DNA of 51,112 nt. Origin: Vulcanimicrobiota bacterium (GTDB taxonomy: Bacteria > Vulcanimicrobiota > Vulcanimicrobiia > Vulcanimicrobiales > Vulcanimicrobiaceae). Of the stretch, positions 35,481-44,149 are shown piece by piece. The translations under genes and the position numbers were made by a program. How positions within the stretch are numbered: position 1 is the first letter of the stretch; every line of letters begins with the position of its first letter. The stretch lies in contig PMOS01000017.1 in the NCBI GenBank assembly GCA_003161435.1, positions 1 through 51,112 on the forward strand, in the 5' to 3' direction. The notes beneath the pieces are model-generated. The model searched no databases, had not been told where the DNA came from, and was given only the letters and a program-made list of their open reading frames with translations.

Positions 35481-38198
35481 ATGAACCGCAACCCCGAGCG
35501 CGCGCGGATCGAGGCCGCCGCTCGGCACGACGAGCATTGGCCGCGCTGGGGACCGTACCTGAGCGACCGCCAATGGGGGACGGTGCGGGAAGACTACAGC
35601 GCCGACGGCGCCGCGTGGGATTACTTTCCTTTCGAGATGGCGCGCCTGCGCGCGTACCGCTGGGGCGAGGACGGGATCCTCGGCATCTGCGACAACCATC
35701 AGCGGCTGTGCTTCGCGCCGGCGTTCTGGAACGAGCGCGACGAGATCATCAAAGAACGGCTGTACGGGCTGGGCGGACCTCAGGGCAACCACGGCGAGGA
35801 CGCCAAGGAGTACTGGTGGTACCTCGACGCTGTTCCGTCGCACGCGTACCTCAAAGCGATGTACCGCTACCCGCATCAAGCCTTTCCGTATGCCAAGTTG
35901 CGCGAGGAGAACGCGCGGCGCGGCCGCGACGATCGCGAGTTCGAGCTGGTCGACACCGGGATCTTCGACGACGACGCGTTCTTCGACATTACGGTCGAGT
36001 ACGCCAAGCGCGACGTCGACGATATCCTGATCCGCATCAGCGCGACGAATCAAGGCCGTCAGACCGCGCCGCTCCATCTGCTCCCACAACTGTGGTTTCG
36101 CAATGAGTGGTCGTGGCGAGCCGGGATCGCGAAGCCGACCATTCGGCCCGCGACCGGACCGGCCGCGCTCGAGCATAGCGCAACGCTGATCGCAGAGCAC
36201 GCGACGCTCGGCGCACGCTGGATCTTCTGCGACGGCGGCGAGACCGAGGCGTTGTTCTGCGACAACGAGACCGACTTCGAACGCGCCTTCGGCGTGCCCT
36301 CACCCACGCCGTACGTCAAGAGCGGGATCGATCGTGCCGTGCGCGGTGAAGGACGCGACGGCATCAACGCCGCGCGAGCCGGTTCGAAGGCCGCGTTGCA
36401 CTACCGCTGGCTGATCGAGCCGGGCGCGACGCGCACCGTGCGGCTGCGCATCTCCGACGACGCGCGCGCCGGCGGGATCGACGCGGACTTCGATGCGACG
36501 TTCGACCGGCGCGAAGACGAAGCCGACCGGTTCTACGCGGCGCTCGCGCCGGCCGGAATGGACCCGGAGGCCGCGACGATCCAACGGCGCGCCTTCGCCG
36601 GGATGATCTGGTCCAAGCAGTTCTACAACTACGTAGTGCGCGATTGGCTCGACGGCGATCCGCTCACACCGGCGCCGCCGCCGCAACGAAAGCACGGGCG
36701 CAATGCCGGCTGGATGCACGTCTACAACGACGACGTGCTCTCGATGCCCGACACGTGGGAGTACCCGTGGTACGCGGCCTGGGACCTCGCGTTTCACGTG
36801 ATCTCGTTCGGGCTGATCGACCCGGACTTCGCCAAGAAGCAGCTCACGCTGCTCACCCGCGAGTGGTACATGCACCCCAGCGGCCAGTTGCCGGCGTACG
36901 AGTGGGCGTTCGACGACGTCAACCCGCCGGTGCACGCCTGGGCAGCGCTGCGCCTCTACCGAATCGAGGCCAAGCGCAACGACGGGGTCGGCGACTACCG
37001 GTTCCTCGAGTCGCTCTTCCAGAAGCTGTTGATGAACTTCACCTGGTGGGTGAACCGCAAGGACGTCGTCGGGCGCAACGTCTTTCAAGGCGGCTTTCTC
37101 GGCCTGGACAACATCGGTCCGTTCGACCGCGGCAGCAAACTGCCCGGCGGCGCGTACCTCGCCCAGAGCGACGGCACGTCGTGGATGGCGGTCTACGCGC
37201 TCAACATGCTGGCGATCGCGATCGAGCTGGCCAAGGTCGAGAACATCTACGAAGACATCGCCTCCAAGTTCTTCGAGCACTTCCTCATCATCGCCGACGC
37301 GATGAACTCGCGGCGCGAAGACGAACCGGGACTGTGGGACGAGGACGATCAGTTCTATTACGACCAGGTCTATCTCGCCGACGGCGAGCGGATCCCGGTC
37401 AAGGTGCGCAGCGTCGTCGGGATCGTTCCGTTGTTCGCGGTCGAGACGCTGAGCGCCGGGACGCTCGACCGCCTGCCGAACTTCAAGAAGCGCGTCGAGT
37501 GGTTTCTGACCAACCGCGCCGAGCTGGCCGAGAACGTCGCACGGATCGACGTCGGCGGGACGCACGACCGGCGCCTGCTGGCGATCTGCAATCCGGACCG
37601 CTTACGCGAGATCCTGCGGCACGTCTTCGACGAGCGCGAGTTCCTCTCGCCGCACGGCGTACGCATGCTCTCGCGGTACCACCTCGACCATCCCTTCGTG
37701 CTGCGCTTGAACGGTGAAGAGTTTCGCTGCGACTACGAGCCGGCCGAGTCGACCAGCGGGCTCTTCGGCGGCAACTCGAACTGGCGCGGCCCGGTCTGGT
37801 TCCCGCTCAACTTTCTGTTGATCGAAGCGCTGCAGAAGTTTCACTATTACCTCGGCGAGGAGTACACGGTCGAGTTTCCGACCGGGTCGGGTCGAATGCT
37901 CAGCCTGTGGGCGATCTCGCTCGAGCTCTCGCGCCGTCTGGTCGGCCTGTTCCGGCGCGACGCGAACGGCCGCCGCCCGTTCAACGGAGACGTCACGGAG
38001 TTCCAAACGAATCCGCATTGGCGCGACCACCTGCTGTTCCACGAGTACTTCAACGGCGACACCGGCGAAGGTCTGGGCGCATCACACCAAACCGGCTGGA
38101 CGGCGCTCGTTGCCAAGATGATCGACCAACTCGCCATGTACGGCGGCGACACGCACGCAAGAGCCGCCGCCGACTTCGATGTCAAGCCGCGGATGTAG
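35481..38198 (+). CDS. GH63-like glucosidase
   Basis: The 905-residue protein starts at ATG 35481 after AGAGGATG. The N-terminal third is a beta domain (RWGPYLSDRQWGTVREDYS, FFDITVEYAKRDVDDILIRI). The C-terminal two-thirds is an (alpha/alpha)6 barrel with WEYPWYAAWDLAFHV, EWAFDDVNPPVHAWAALR, and GNSNWRGPVWFPLNFLLIEAL. These match bacterial proteins of the GH63/mannosylglycerate-hydrolase group, which remove terminal glucose or act on glucosyl/mannosylglycerate. No signal peptide is seen, so it acts in the cytoplasm. It precedes the glycogen-enzyme operon by about 350 bases that hold REP-like repeats. Confidence 0.87.
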   Translation: MNRNPERARIEAAARHDEHWPRWGPYLSDRQWGTVREDYSADGAAWDYFPFEMARLRAYRWGEDGILGICDNHQRLCFAPAFWNERDEIIKERLYGLGGPQGNHGEDAKEYWWYLDAVPSHAYLKAMYRYPHQAFPYAKLREENARRGRDDREFELVDTGIFDDDAFFDITVEYAKRDVDDILIRISATNQGRQTAPLHLLPQLWFRNEWSWRAGIAKPTIRPATGPAALEHSATLIAEHATLGARWIFCDGGETEALFCDNETDFERAFGVPSPTPYVKSGIDRAVRGEGRDGINAARAGSKAALHYRWLIEPGATRTVRLRISDDARAGGIDADFDATFDRREDEADRFYAALAPAGMDPEAATIQRRAFAGMIWSKQFYNYVVRDWLDGDPLTPAPPPQRKHGRNAGWMHVYNDDVLSMPDTWEYPWYAAWDLAFHVISFGLIDPDFAKKQLTLLTREWYMHPSGQLPAYEWAFDDVNPPVHAWAALRLYRIEAKRNDGVGDYRFLESLFQKLLMNFTWWVNRKDVVGRNVFQGGFLGLDNIGPFDRGSKLPGGAYLAQSDGTSWMAVYALNMLAIAIELAKVENIYEDIASKFFEHFLIIADAMNSRREDEPGLWDEDDQFYYDQVYLADGERIPVKVRSVVGIVPLFAVETLSAGTLDRLPNFKKRVEWFLTNRAELAENVARIDVGGTHDRRLLAICNPDRLREILRHVFDEREFLSPHGVRMLSRYHLDHPFVLRLNGEEFRCDYEPAESTSGLFGGNSNWRGPVWFPLNFLLIEALQKFHYYLGEEYTVEFPTGSGRMLSLWAISLELSRRLVGLFRRDANGRRPFNGDVTEFQTNPHWRDHLLFHEYFNGDTGEGLGASHQTGWTALVAKMIDQLAMYGGDTHARAAADFDVKPRM

Positions 38199-38230
38199 GA
38201 TTGACACACCGCAAGCGACACTTCAACGCT

Positions 38231-38330
38231 GTCACGCTGAGCTTGTCGAAGCGCGAACGATCGAGCGATGCGACAACGAGGCGCGCACTGCGCAATGCGC
38301 GTGGTCGCCCTGAGCCCGGCGAAGGGCGAC
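38231..38330 (+). repeat. REP-like composite repeat, copy 1
   Basis: This 100-bp unit has a left part (38231-38277) containing CTGAGCTTGTCGAAG, a 26-base variable spacer, and a right part (38304-38330) that is an imperfect palindrome with arms GTCGCCCT and AGGGCGAC. The same left and right parts, with the same 26-base spacing, recur at 48714-48813. An inverted copy of the left core is at 38395-38421. Confidence 0.85.
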
Positions 38331-38556
38331 TGCAGTCGCGTTCGCCTGTGTTTGAACGCGGAACGCGCGTTGGGACGGTTACGGCGCTCGATCGCGCGTC
38401 CTTCGACAAGCTCAGGATGACTCAAGTGTTTTTCGCATCCTTTGCGTGCAAGCGCGCGGCATCAATGTTGTCGGGCGAGAGCTCGAAGCGGCCGTCGGAA
38501 GAATGACGGTTGACGTTCGCGGAGAATATCCGCCGGAGACCGAACCCTTCCGAGCG
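38331..38556. other. Intergenic region with inverted REP-like core
   Basis: 38395-38421 reads CCTTCGACAAGCTCAGGATG, the reverse complement of the left core of the neighbouring repeat, so the two could fold into one large stem. The rest up to the flavoprotein start shows no gene. An alternative start for the flavoprotein (ATG 38503) lies in this region. Confidence 0.6.
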
Positions 38557-39903
38557 ATGCGGTACGATCTGGCGGTCATTGGTTCGGGGCAAGGTGGGGT
38601 TCCGCTGGCGCTGGATTTTGCGAAGCGCGGGAAGCGGGTCGTGCTGTTCGAGCGCGGACAATTGGGCGGCTGTTGCGTGAACGTCGGGTGCACGCCCTCG
38701 AAGGCGTTCCTCGCTTCGGCGCACGCGGCTGGTCGCGCGCGGCGCGCGACCGACGTGCACGTGTACTGCGACGTGCGCGTCGACGTCCCGGCGGTGATGC
38801 AACGCGTGCAGCAGATCGTCGGCGAGTGGCACGACGGCGTCGAGAACAAGCTCGCGCGCAGCTCGGTCGAGCTGGTGCATGCCGAGGCGTCGTTCGATGC
38901 ACCGCACGTCCTGCGCGCGGGCGGCGAAACCTTCGAGGCCGAGGTCGTCGTGCTCGACACGGGTGGCCGCGCCAACGTTCCCCCGATCGACGGTCTCGCC
39001 GGCACGCCGTTCCTCACCAATGAGAACTTCTTTCTGCAGGAGACGCTGCCGCGCAAGCTCGTCGTGTTGGGATCGGGGTACATCGGGCTCGAGCTCGGCC
39101 AGGGTGCGGCGCGGCTGGGCAGCGCGGTCACCCTGGTGACGCCCGACGATCGAATCATCGCCCGCGAAGAAACCGACGTGTGCAGCGTGCTGACACGCTC
39201 GTTCGCTCGAGACGGGATCGACGTGCGGCTGCAGCGCCGTGGGACGAAGGTCGCCTTCGACGGCACGACGTTCGTCGTGACGCTCGACGACGGCTCGACG
39301 CTCGACGGCGACGGTTTGCTCGTCGCGATCGGCCGGCGGCCGAACATCCCCGAAGGCACGACCGAGCGCGCCGGGATCGCGCTCGACGCGCGCGGGAACG
39401 TGCGCTGCGACGAGCACCTGCAGACCTCGGTGCCCGGCCACTACGCGCTGGGCGACGTCGCGGGTCAGCCGCAGTTCACCCACGTCGCGTGGGAAGACTT
39501 CCGGCGGCTCAAAGCGATCATCGACGGTGACCGCTCGCGCACGCGCGACGACCGCGTGCTGGCGTACGCGATGTACACCGAGCCGCAGGTCGGTCGGGTT
39601 GGGTTGTCTGCCGATCAGGCGCGTGAGCGCGATATCGCGCATCGCGAAGTCACCCTCCAGCTGGCGGATGTCGCGCGCGGGGCCGAGTGGAGCCTCGAAG
39701 ACGGTTTCTTCCGCTTGGTCGTCACCCCGGAAACCGACGCGATCTTGGGGGCCACGTTCGTCGGGTACGAGGCTGGGGAATTGATCCACGTGATCCTCGC
39801 CCACATGGAAGCCGGATCGAGCTGGCGCGTCCTCGAGCGCTCGGTCCACGTCCACCCGACCTTCTCGGAGGGGCTCCCTTCGCTCGCCCGGCTGTTGCTG
39901 TGA
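38557..39903 (+). CDS. Pyridine nucleotide-disulfide oxidoreductase, mercuric-reductase-like
   Basis: The ATG at 38557 begins MRYDLAVIGSGQGG, the FAD dinucleotide motif, and gives 448 residues; ATG 38503 is an alternative. The redox pair is C40 and C45 in GGCCVNVGCTPSK. The second nucleotide motif is VVLGSGYIGLELGQG, the FAD-binding HYALGDVAG follows, and the C-terminal catalytic HPTFSE is present. This is the layout of Mer-like and dihydrolipoamide-dehydrogenase-like flavoproteins. No N-terminal HMA domain or C-terminal CC pair for mercury is seen, so the substrate is unknown. It overlaps glgB (GTGA), an odd place for a redox enzyme. Confidence 0.87.
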   Translation: MRYDLAVIGSGQGGVPLALDFAKRGKRVVLFERGQLGGCCVNVGCTPSKAFLASAHAAGRARRATDVHVYCDVRVDVPAVMQRVQQIVGEWHDGVENKLARSSVELVHAEASFDAPHVLRAGGETFEAEVVVLDTGGRANVPPIDGLAGTPFLTNENFFLQETLPRKLVVLGSGYIGLELGQGAARLGSAVTLVTPDDRIIAREETDVCSVLTRSFARDGIDVRLQRRGTKVAFDGTTFVVTLDDGSTLDGDGLLVAIGRRPNIPEGTTERAGIALDARGNVRCDEHLQTSVPGHYALGDVAGQPQFTHVAWEDFRRLKAIIDGDRSRTRDDRVLAYAMYTEPQVGRVGLSADQARERDIAHREVTLQLADVARGAEWSLEDGFFRLVVTPETDAILGATFVGYEAGELIHVILAHMEAGSSWRVLERSVHVHPTFSEGLPSLARLLL

Positions 39904-42071
39904 CCGATTCCGGCCGGCTCGCGGACGTGGAAAGCGGCCGCGAGGGCGATCCGTTCTCCGTGCTCGGACCGCACGAGTTGGGCACGGGTACCGTCGTGCG
40001 GGCGTTCGTGCCCGGCGCGCGGGCGGTGACGGTCGTCGACGAGGACGGCGGCACGCTCGCGCAGGCGGAGGCGATCGGGGACGCCGGCCTCTTCGAAGCG
40101 TTGATCGTCGCCATGCCGCCACGCTACCGGCTGCGGATCGAGGATGCGACCGGAACGCGCACGGTCGACGATCCGTACCGTTTCGGGCCGTTGCTGGGCG
40201 AGCTCGACGCCTGGCTGCTCGCCGAAGGGAAGCACCTCGATCTGCATCGAGTGCTCGGCGCGCATCCCGACACGGTCGACGGCGTGCGCGGGACGCGCTT
40301 CGCGGTCTGGGCGCCCAACGCGCGGCGCGTCAGCGTCGTCGGCGACTGGAACGCGTGGGACGGGCGCGTCCATCCGATGCGGTTGCGGCGCGAGGTCGGC
40401 GTGTGGGAGCTGTTCGTTCCGGGCGTCGAACCCGGCGCGCGCTACAAATACGAGCTGCTCGGCGCGCGCGGCGAGCTGCTCCCGCTGCGCGCCGACCCCG
40501 TAGCGTTTCGCAGCGAGGTGCGCCCCGGCAACGCGTCGGTCGTCGCGCCGCCGTCGTCGCACGCCTGGCAGGACGCGGCGTGGCTCGAGGCGCGCGGCGC
40601 CAAGCAGCGCCGCGACGCGCCGATCCAAATCTACGAAGTGCATCTCGGGTCGTGGCGGCGCGTCCCCGAGCAGGGCGATCGTTTTCTGACCTACCGCGAG
40701 CTGGCCGAACAGCTGATCCCGTATGTGGTCGAGCTCGGCTTTACGCACATCGAGCTGCTGCCGATCACCGAGCACCCGTTCGACTTGAGCTGGGGCTATC
40801 AGACGACGGGCTGGTTCGCGCCGACCAGCCGCTTCGGCTCGGCCGACGACTTTCGCGCGTTCGTCGACGCGGCGCACGCCGCCGGGATCGCCGTCATCCT
40901 CGACTGGGTGCCCGGCCACTTCCCGACCGATGCGCACGCGCTGGGAAACTTCGACGGAACGCCGCTCTACGAACACGCCGATCCGCGCGAAGGCTATCAC
41001 CGCGAGTGGGGGACCTACGTCTTCAACCTCGCGCGCAATGAGGTCGCGAACTTTCTGATCGCCTCGGCGCTGTACTGGCTGCGCGAGTTTCACATCGACG
41101 GTCTGCGCGTCGACGCCGTCGCCTCGCTGCTGTACCGCGATTACAGCCGCAAAGAGGGCGAGTGGATCCCCAACGCCTACGGCGGGCGCGAGAACCTCGA
41201 GGCGGTCGCGTTTCTGCAGCGACTCAACGCGACGCTCTACGGGCTCGTGCCCGGGATCGCGACGTTTGCGGAGGAGTCGACGGCATGGCCCGGCGTCACC
41301 GCGCCGACCGACGTCGGCGGCTTGGGCTTCGGCTACAAGTGGAACATGGGCTGGATGCACGACACGCTGCGGTTCCTCGAGCGCGATCCGCTGTTTCGCG
41401 GACACCACTTGAACGAGATCTCGTTCGGGCTGATCTACGCATTCAGCGAGAACTTCGTGCTGCCGCTGTCGCACGATGAGGTCGTGCACGGGAAGCGCTC
41501 GTTGCTCGGCCGCATGCCGGGCGGCGACCGCGAGCAATTCGCCAACGTGCGGCTGCTGTACGCGCACATGTGGGCGCACCCCGGCAAGAAACTGCTGTTC
41601 GCCGGCGGCGAGTTCGCGCAGCGCGGCGAGTGGCGTGCGCAGGCGTCGCTCGACTGGCACGTCGTCCACGGCGCACACCGCGGCGTACAGACCCTGGTGA
41701 AGAACGTCAACCGCATCGCGCGCAGCACGCCGGCGCTGTACGAGCGCGACTGCGAGCCGGCGGGGTTCGAATGGATCTCCTACGACGACGTGCGCAACGG
41801 CGTCGCGGCGTACATTCGCTGGGACGCCGAGCGTGACGGGCACCTGATCTGCGTGGTCAACTTCAGCGGCGCGACGCGTACCGAGTACCGGATCGGCGTG
41901 CCGCGCAAGACGACCTACCGGGAAGTGTTGAACACCGACGCCGCCGCATACGGCGGCTCCGACGTGGGTAACGGAGGCTCCGTGACCGCGTCCGACCACC
42001 CTTCGCACGGCCGCCCGTTCTCGGTGACGCTTACGCTTCCGGCGCTCTCGGCGATCTGGCTCGCCCCGTGA
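39900..42071 (+). CDS. glgB: 1,4-alpha-glucan branching enzyme GlgB
   Basis: The enzyme moves short alpha-1,4 chains to alpha-1,6 positions in glycogen. The GTG start inside the flavoprotein stop gives 723 residues. An N-terminal extension precedes a CBM48 domain (RFAVWAPNARRVSVVGDWNA). The GH13 barrel has DWVPGHFP, the nucleophile Asp in GLRVDAVASLLY, the acid Glu in EESTAWP, and the His-Asp of LPLSHDEVVHGK. The C-terminal beta domain is complete. The length is normal for the two-domain N-terminus type. The stop overlaps the GTG of glgX. Confidence 0.95.
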   Translation: MTDSGRLADVESGREGDPFSVLGPHELGTGTVVRAFVPGARAVTVVDEDGGTLAQAEAIGDAGLFEALIVAMPPRYRLRIEDATGTRTVDDPYRFGPLLGELDAWLLAEGKHLDLHRVLGAHPDTVDGVRGTRFAVWAPNARRVSVVGDWNAWDGRVHPMRLRREVGVWELFVPGVEPGARYKYELLGARGELLPLRADPVAFRSEVRPGNASVVAPPSSHAWQDAAWLEARGAKQRRDAPIQIYEVHLGSWRRVPEQGDRFLTYRELAEQLIPYVVELGFTHIELLPITEHPFDLSWGYQTTGWFAPTSRFGSADDFRAFVDAAHAAGIAVILDWVPGHFPTDAHALGNFDGTPLYEHADPREGYHREWGTYVFNLARNEVANFLIASALYWLREFHIDGLRVDAVASLLYRDYSRKEGEWIPNAYGGRENLEAVAFLQRLNATLYGLVPGIATFAEESTAWPGVTAPTDVGGLGFGYKWNMGWMHDTLRFLERDPLFRGHHLNEISFGLIYAFSENFVLPLSHDEVVHGKRSLLGRMPGGDREQFANVRLLYAHMWAHPGKKLLFAGGEFAQRGEWRAQASLDWHVVHGAHRGVQTLVKNVNRIARSTPALYERDCEPAGFEWISYDDVRNGVAAYIRWDAERDGHLICVVNFSGATRTEYRIGVPRKTTYREVLNTDAAAYGGSDVGNGGSVTASDHPSHGRPFSVTLTLPALSAIWLAP

Positions 42072-44149
42072 TCGCGGCGAAGCCGCGCGTCGAATCCGGG
42101 CTGCCGTACCCGTTGGGAGCGACGTGGGACGGCAAGGGCGTGAACTTCGCGCTGTTCAGCGCGAACGCCGAGAAGGTCGAGCTGTGCATCTTCGACGCGC
42201 GCGGACGGCGCGAGCTCGCGCGGATCGTGCTCCCCGAGTACACCGACGAGGTGTGGCACGGGTACCTGCCCGACGCGCGACCGGGAACGCTGTACGGCTA
42301 CCGCGTCTACGGCGCGTACGACCCGTCGCGCGGCCACCGCTTCAACCACCACAAGTTGCTGCTCGACCCGTACGCCCGAGCGCTGTCCGGGAAGCTGCGC
42401 TGGACCGACGCGCAATACGGATACCGGATCGGCTCGCACCGCGAGGATCTTGCGTTCGACCGGCGCGACAACGCGGTTGCGATGCCCAAGTGCGTCGTGC
42501 CCGAAAGCGCGTTCACCTGGGGCGACGATCACCGCCCGTCGGTACCCTGGACGGAAACCGTGTTCTACGAGCTGCACGTCAAGGGGTTCACCATGCAGCA
42601 CCCCGGCGTCCCGCCCTTGCTGCGCGGCACGTACTCGGGGCTGGCCGCTCCGGTCGTGATCGACTACCTGCGCGAACTCGGCATCACCACGCTCGAGCTG
42701 CTGCCCGTGCATGCATTCGTCGACGACCGCCGACTGGTCGAGCAGAAGCTGCGCAACTACTGGGGCTACAGCTCGATCGGGTTTTTCGCGCCAGAGCCGC
42801 GCTATCTGCTCGCGAGCGACCCCAACGAGTTCAAGACGATGGTCAAGCACCTGCACCAAGCGGGGATCGAAGTGGTGCTGGACGTCGTGTACAACCACAC
42901 CGCGGAGGGGAATCATCTCGGTCCCACCCTCTCGTTCAAAGGGATCGACAACGCAACGTACTACCGGCTCACCGACGACAAGCGCTACTATGAGGACGAT
43001 ACCGGGACGGGCAACACGCTCGACCTGCGGCATCCGCGCGTGCTGCAGATGGTGATGGACTCGCTGCGGTACTGGGTCGAAGAGATGCACGTCGACGGGT
43101 TCCGGTTCGACCTTGCGCCGGCGCTGGCGCGCGAGGACAACGGGTTCCGGCGCGACGCGGCGTTCTTCAAGGCGATCCAGCAAGACCCGGTCCTGTCGCG
43201 GGTCAAGATGATCGCCGAGCCGTGGGACACCGGGCCGGGCGGCTACCAGCTGGGCAACTTTCCACCCGGCTGGTCGGAGTGGAACGGGAAATACCGCGAC
43301 GCCGTCCGTCGCTTCTGGCGCGGCGACCACGGGGTGCTGCCCGAGCTGGTCACGCGGCTGGCGGGTTCATCCGACCTGTTCGCGCACAACGGCCGCCATC
43401 CGCGCGCCAGCGTGAACTTCGTCACCGTGCACGACGGCTTCACGCTCAACGATCTCGTGTCGTACAACCAGAAGCACAATGAGGCCAATCACGAGCACAA
43501 CCACGACGGCGCCGACGACAACCTGAGCTGGGACTGCGGCGCCGAGGGGCCGACGCACGACCCGGAGATCGTCAACCTGCGCGAACGCCAGAAACGCAAC
43601 TTCTTCGCGACGTTGTTGCTCTCGCTGGGCGTTCCACTGTTCACCGCCGGCGACGAACACGGCCGAACGCAACGCGGAAACAACAACGCCTACTGTCAGG
43701 ACAGCGAGATCTCGTGGGTCGATTGGAGCGACCTCAGCCCGCGCGACCTCGCGCTCGAAGAGTTCGTCAAGATGATGCTGCGCATGCGCCACCAGCATCC
43801 GGCGTTCAAGCGCGACCGGTTCTATCGGGGCGAGCCGATCGACGCGGAAGGCCGCAAAGACATCGCCTGGATGCGGCCCGACGCGCACGAGATGGGCCCC
43901 GATGATTGGGTGCCCGAGCGGCGCACGATCGGCTTTTTTCTGGGCGATCGCCCGATGCTGTTCGTCGCGATGAACGCGGCGCCCGACGACGTCGAGTTCG
44001 CGCTGCCGGACGTCGAGCGCATTTCGTGGTCGCTGGTGCTCGACACCGGGATCGAGGGCGGTGCGCCGCGCGAGGTTCCGGCCGGGAGCGTCACGATCTA
44101 TCCGATGATCTCGCGTTCGCTGGCGGTGTTTGCGGGCCACCAGCGATGA
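42068..44149 (+). CDS. glgX: Glycogen debranching enzyme GlgX
   Basis: GlgX hydrolyses alpha-1,6 branches of phosphorylase-trimmed glycogen. The 693-residue protein has the CBM48-like start GVNFALFSANAEKVELCIFD, then GH13 motifs VVYNHTAEGN, FRFDLAPALARE with the nucleophile Asp, MIAEPWDTGPGGYQLGNFPP with the acid Glu, and TVHDGFTLNDLVSYN. The length is typical. The start (GTG 42068) lies in the glgB stop, and its own stop overlaps the malQ ATG. Confidence 0.95.
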   Translation: MIAAKPRVESGLPYPLGATWDGKGVNFALFSANAEKVELCIFDARGRRELARIVLPEYTDEVWHGYLPDARPGTLYGYRVYGAYDPSRGHRFNHHKLLLDPYARALSGKLRWTDAQYGYRIGSHREDLAFDRRDNAVAMPKCVVPESAFTWGDDHRPSVPWTETVFYELHVKGFTMQHPGVPPLLRGTYSGLAAPVVIDYLRELGITTLELLPVHAFVDDRRLVEQKLRNYWGYSSIGFFAPEPRYLLASDPNEFKTMVKHLHQAGIEVVLDVVYNHTAEGNHLGPTLSFKGIDNATYYRLTDDKRYYEDDTGTGNTLDLRHPRVLQMVMDSLRYWVEEMHVDGFRFDLAPALAREDNGFRRDAAFFKAIQQDPVLSRVKMIAEPWDTGPGGYQLGNFPPGWSEWNGKYRDAVRRFWRGDHGVLPELVTRLAGSSDLFAHNGRHPRASVNFVTVHDGFTLNDLVSYNQKHNEANHEHNHDGADDNLSWDCGAEGPTHDPEIVNLRERQKRNFFATLLLSLGVPLFTAGDEHGRTQRGNNNAYCQDSEISWVDWSDLSPRDLALEEFVKMMLRMRHQHPAFKRDRFYRGEPIDAEGRKDIAWMRPDAHEMGPDDWVPERRTIGFFLGDRPMLFVAMNAAPDDVEFALPDVERISWSLVLDTGIEGGAPREVPAGSVTIYPMISRSLAVFAGHQR

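Noticed and set aside
38557..39903. Flavoprotein called as true mercuric reductase (merA)
   Set aside because: There is no N-terminal HMA domain, no C-terminal vicinal Cys pair, and no mer genes nearby.
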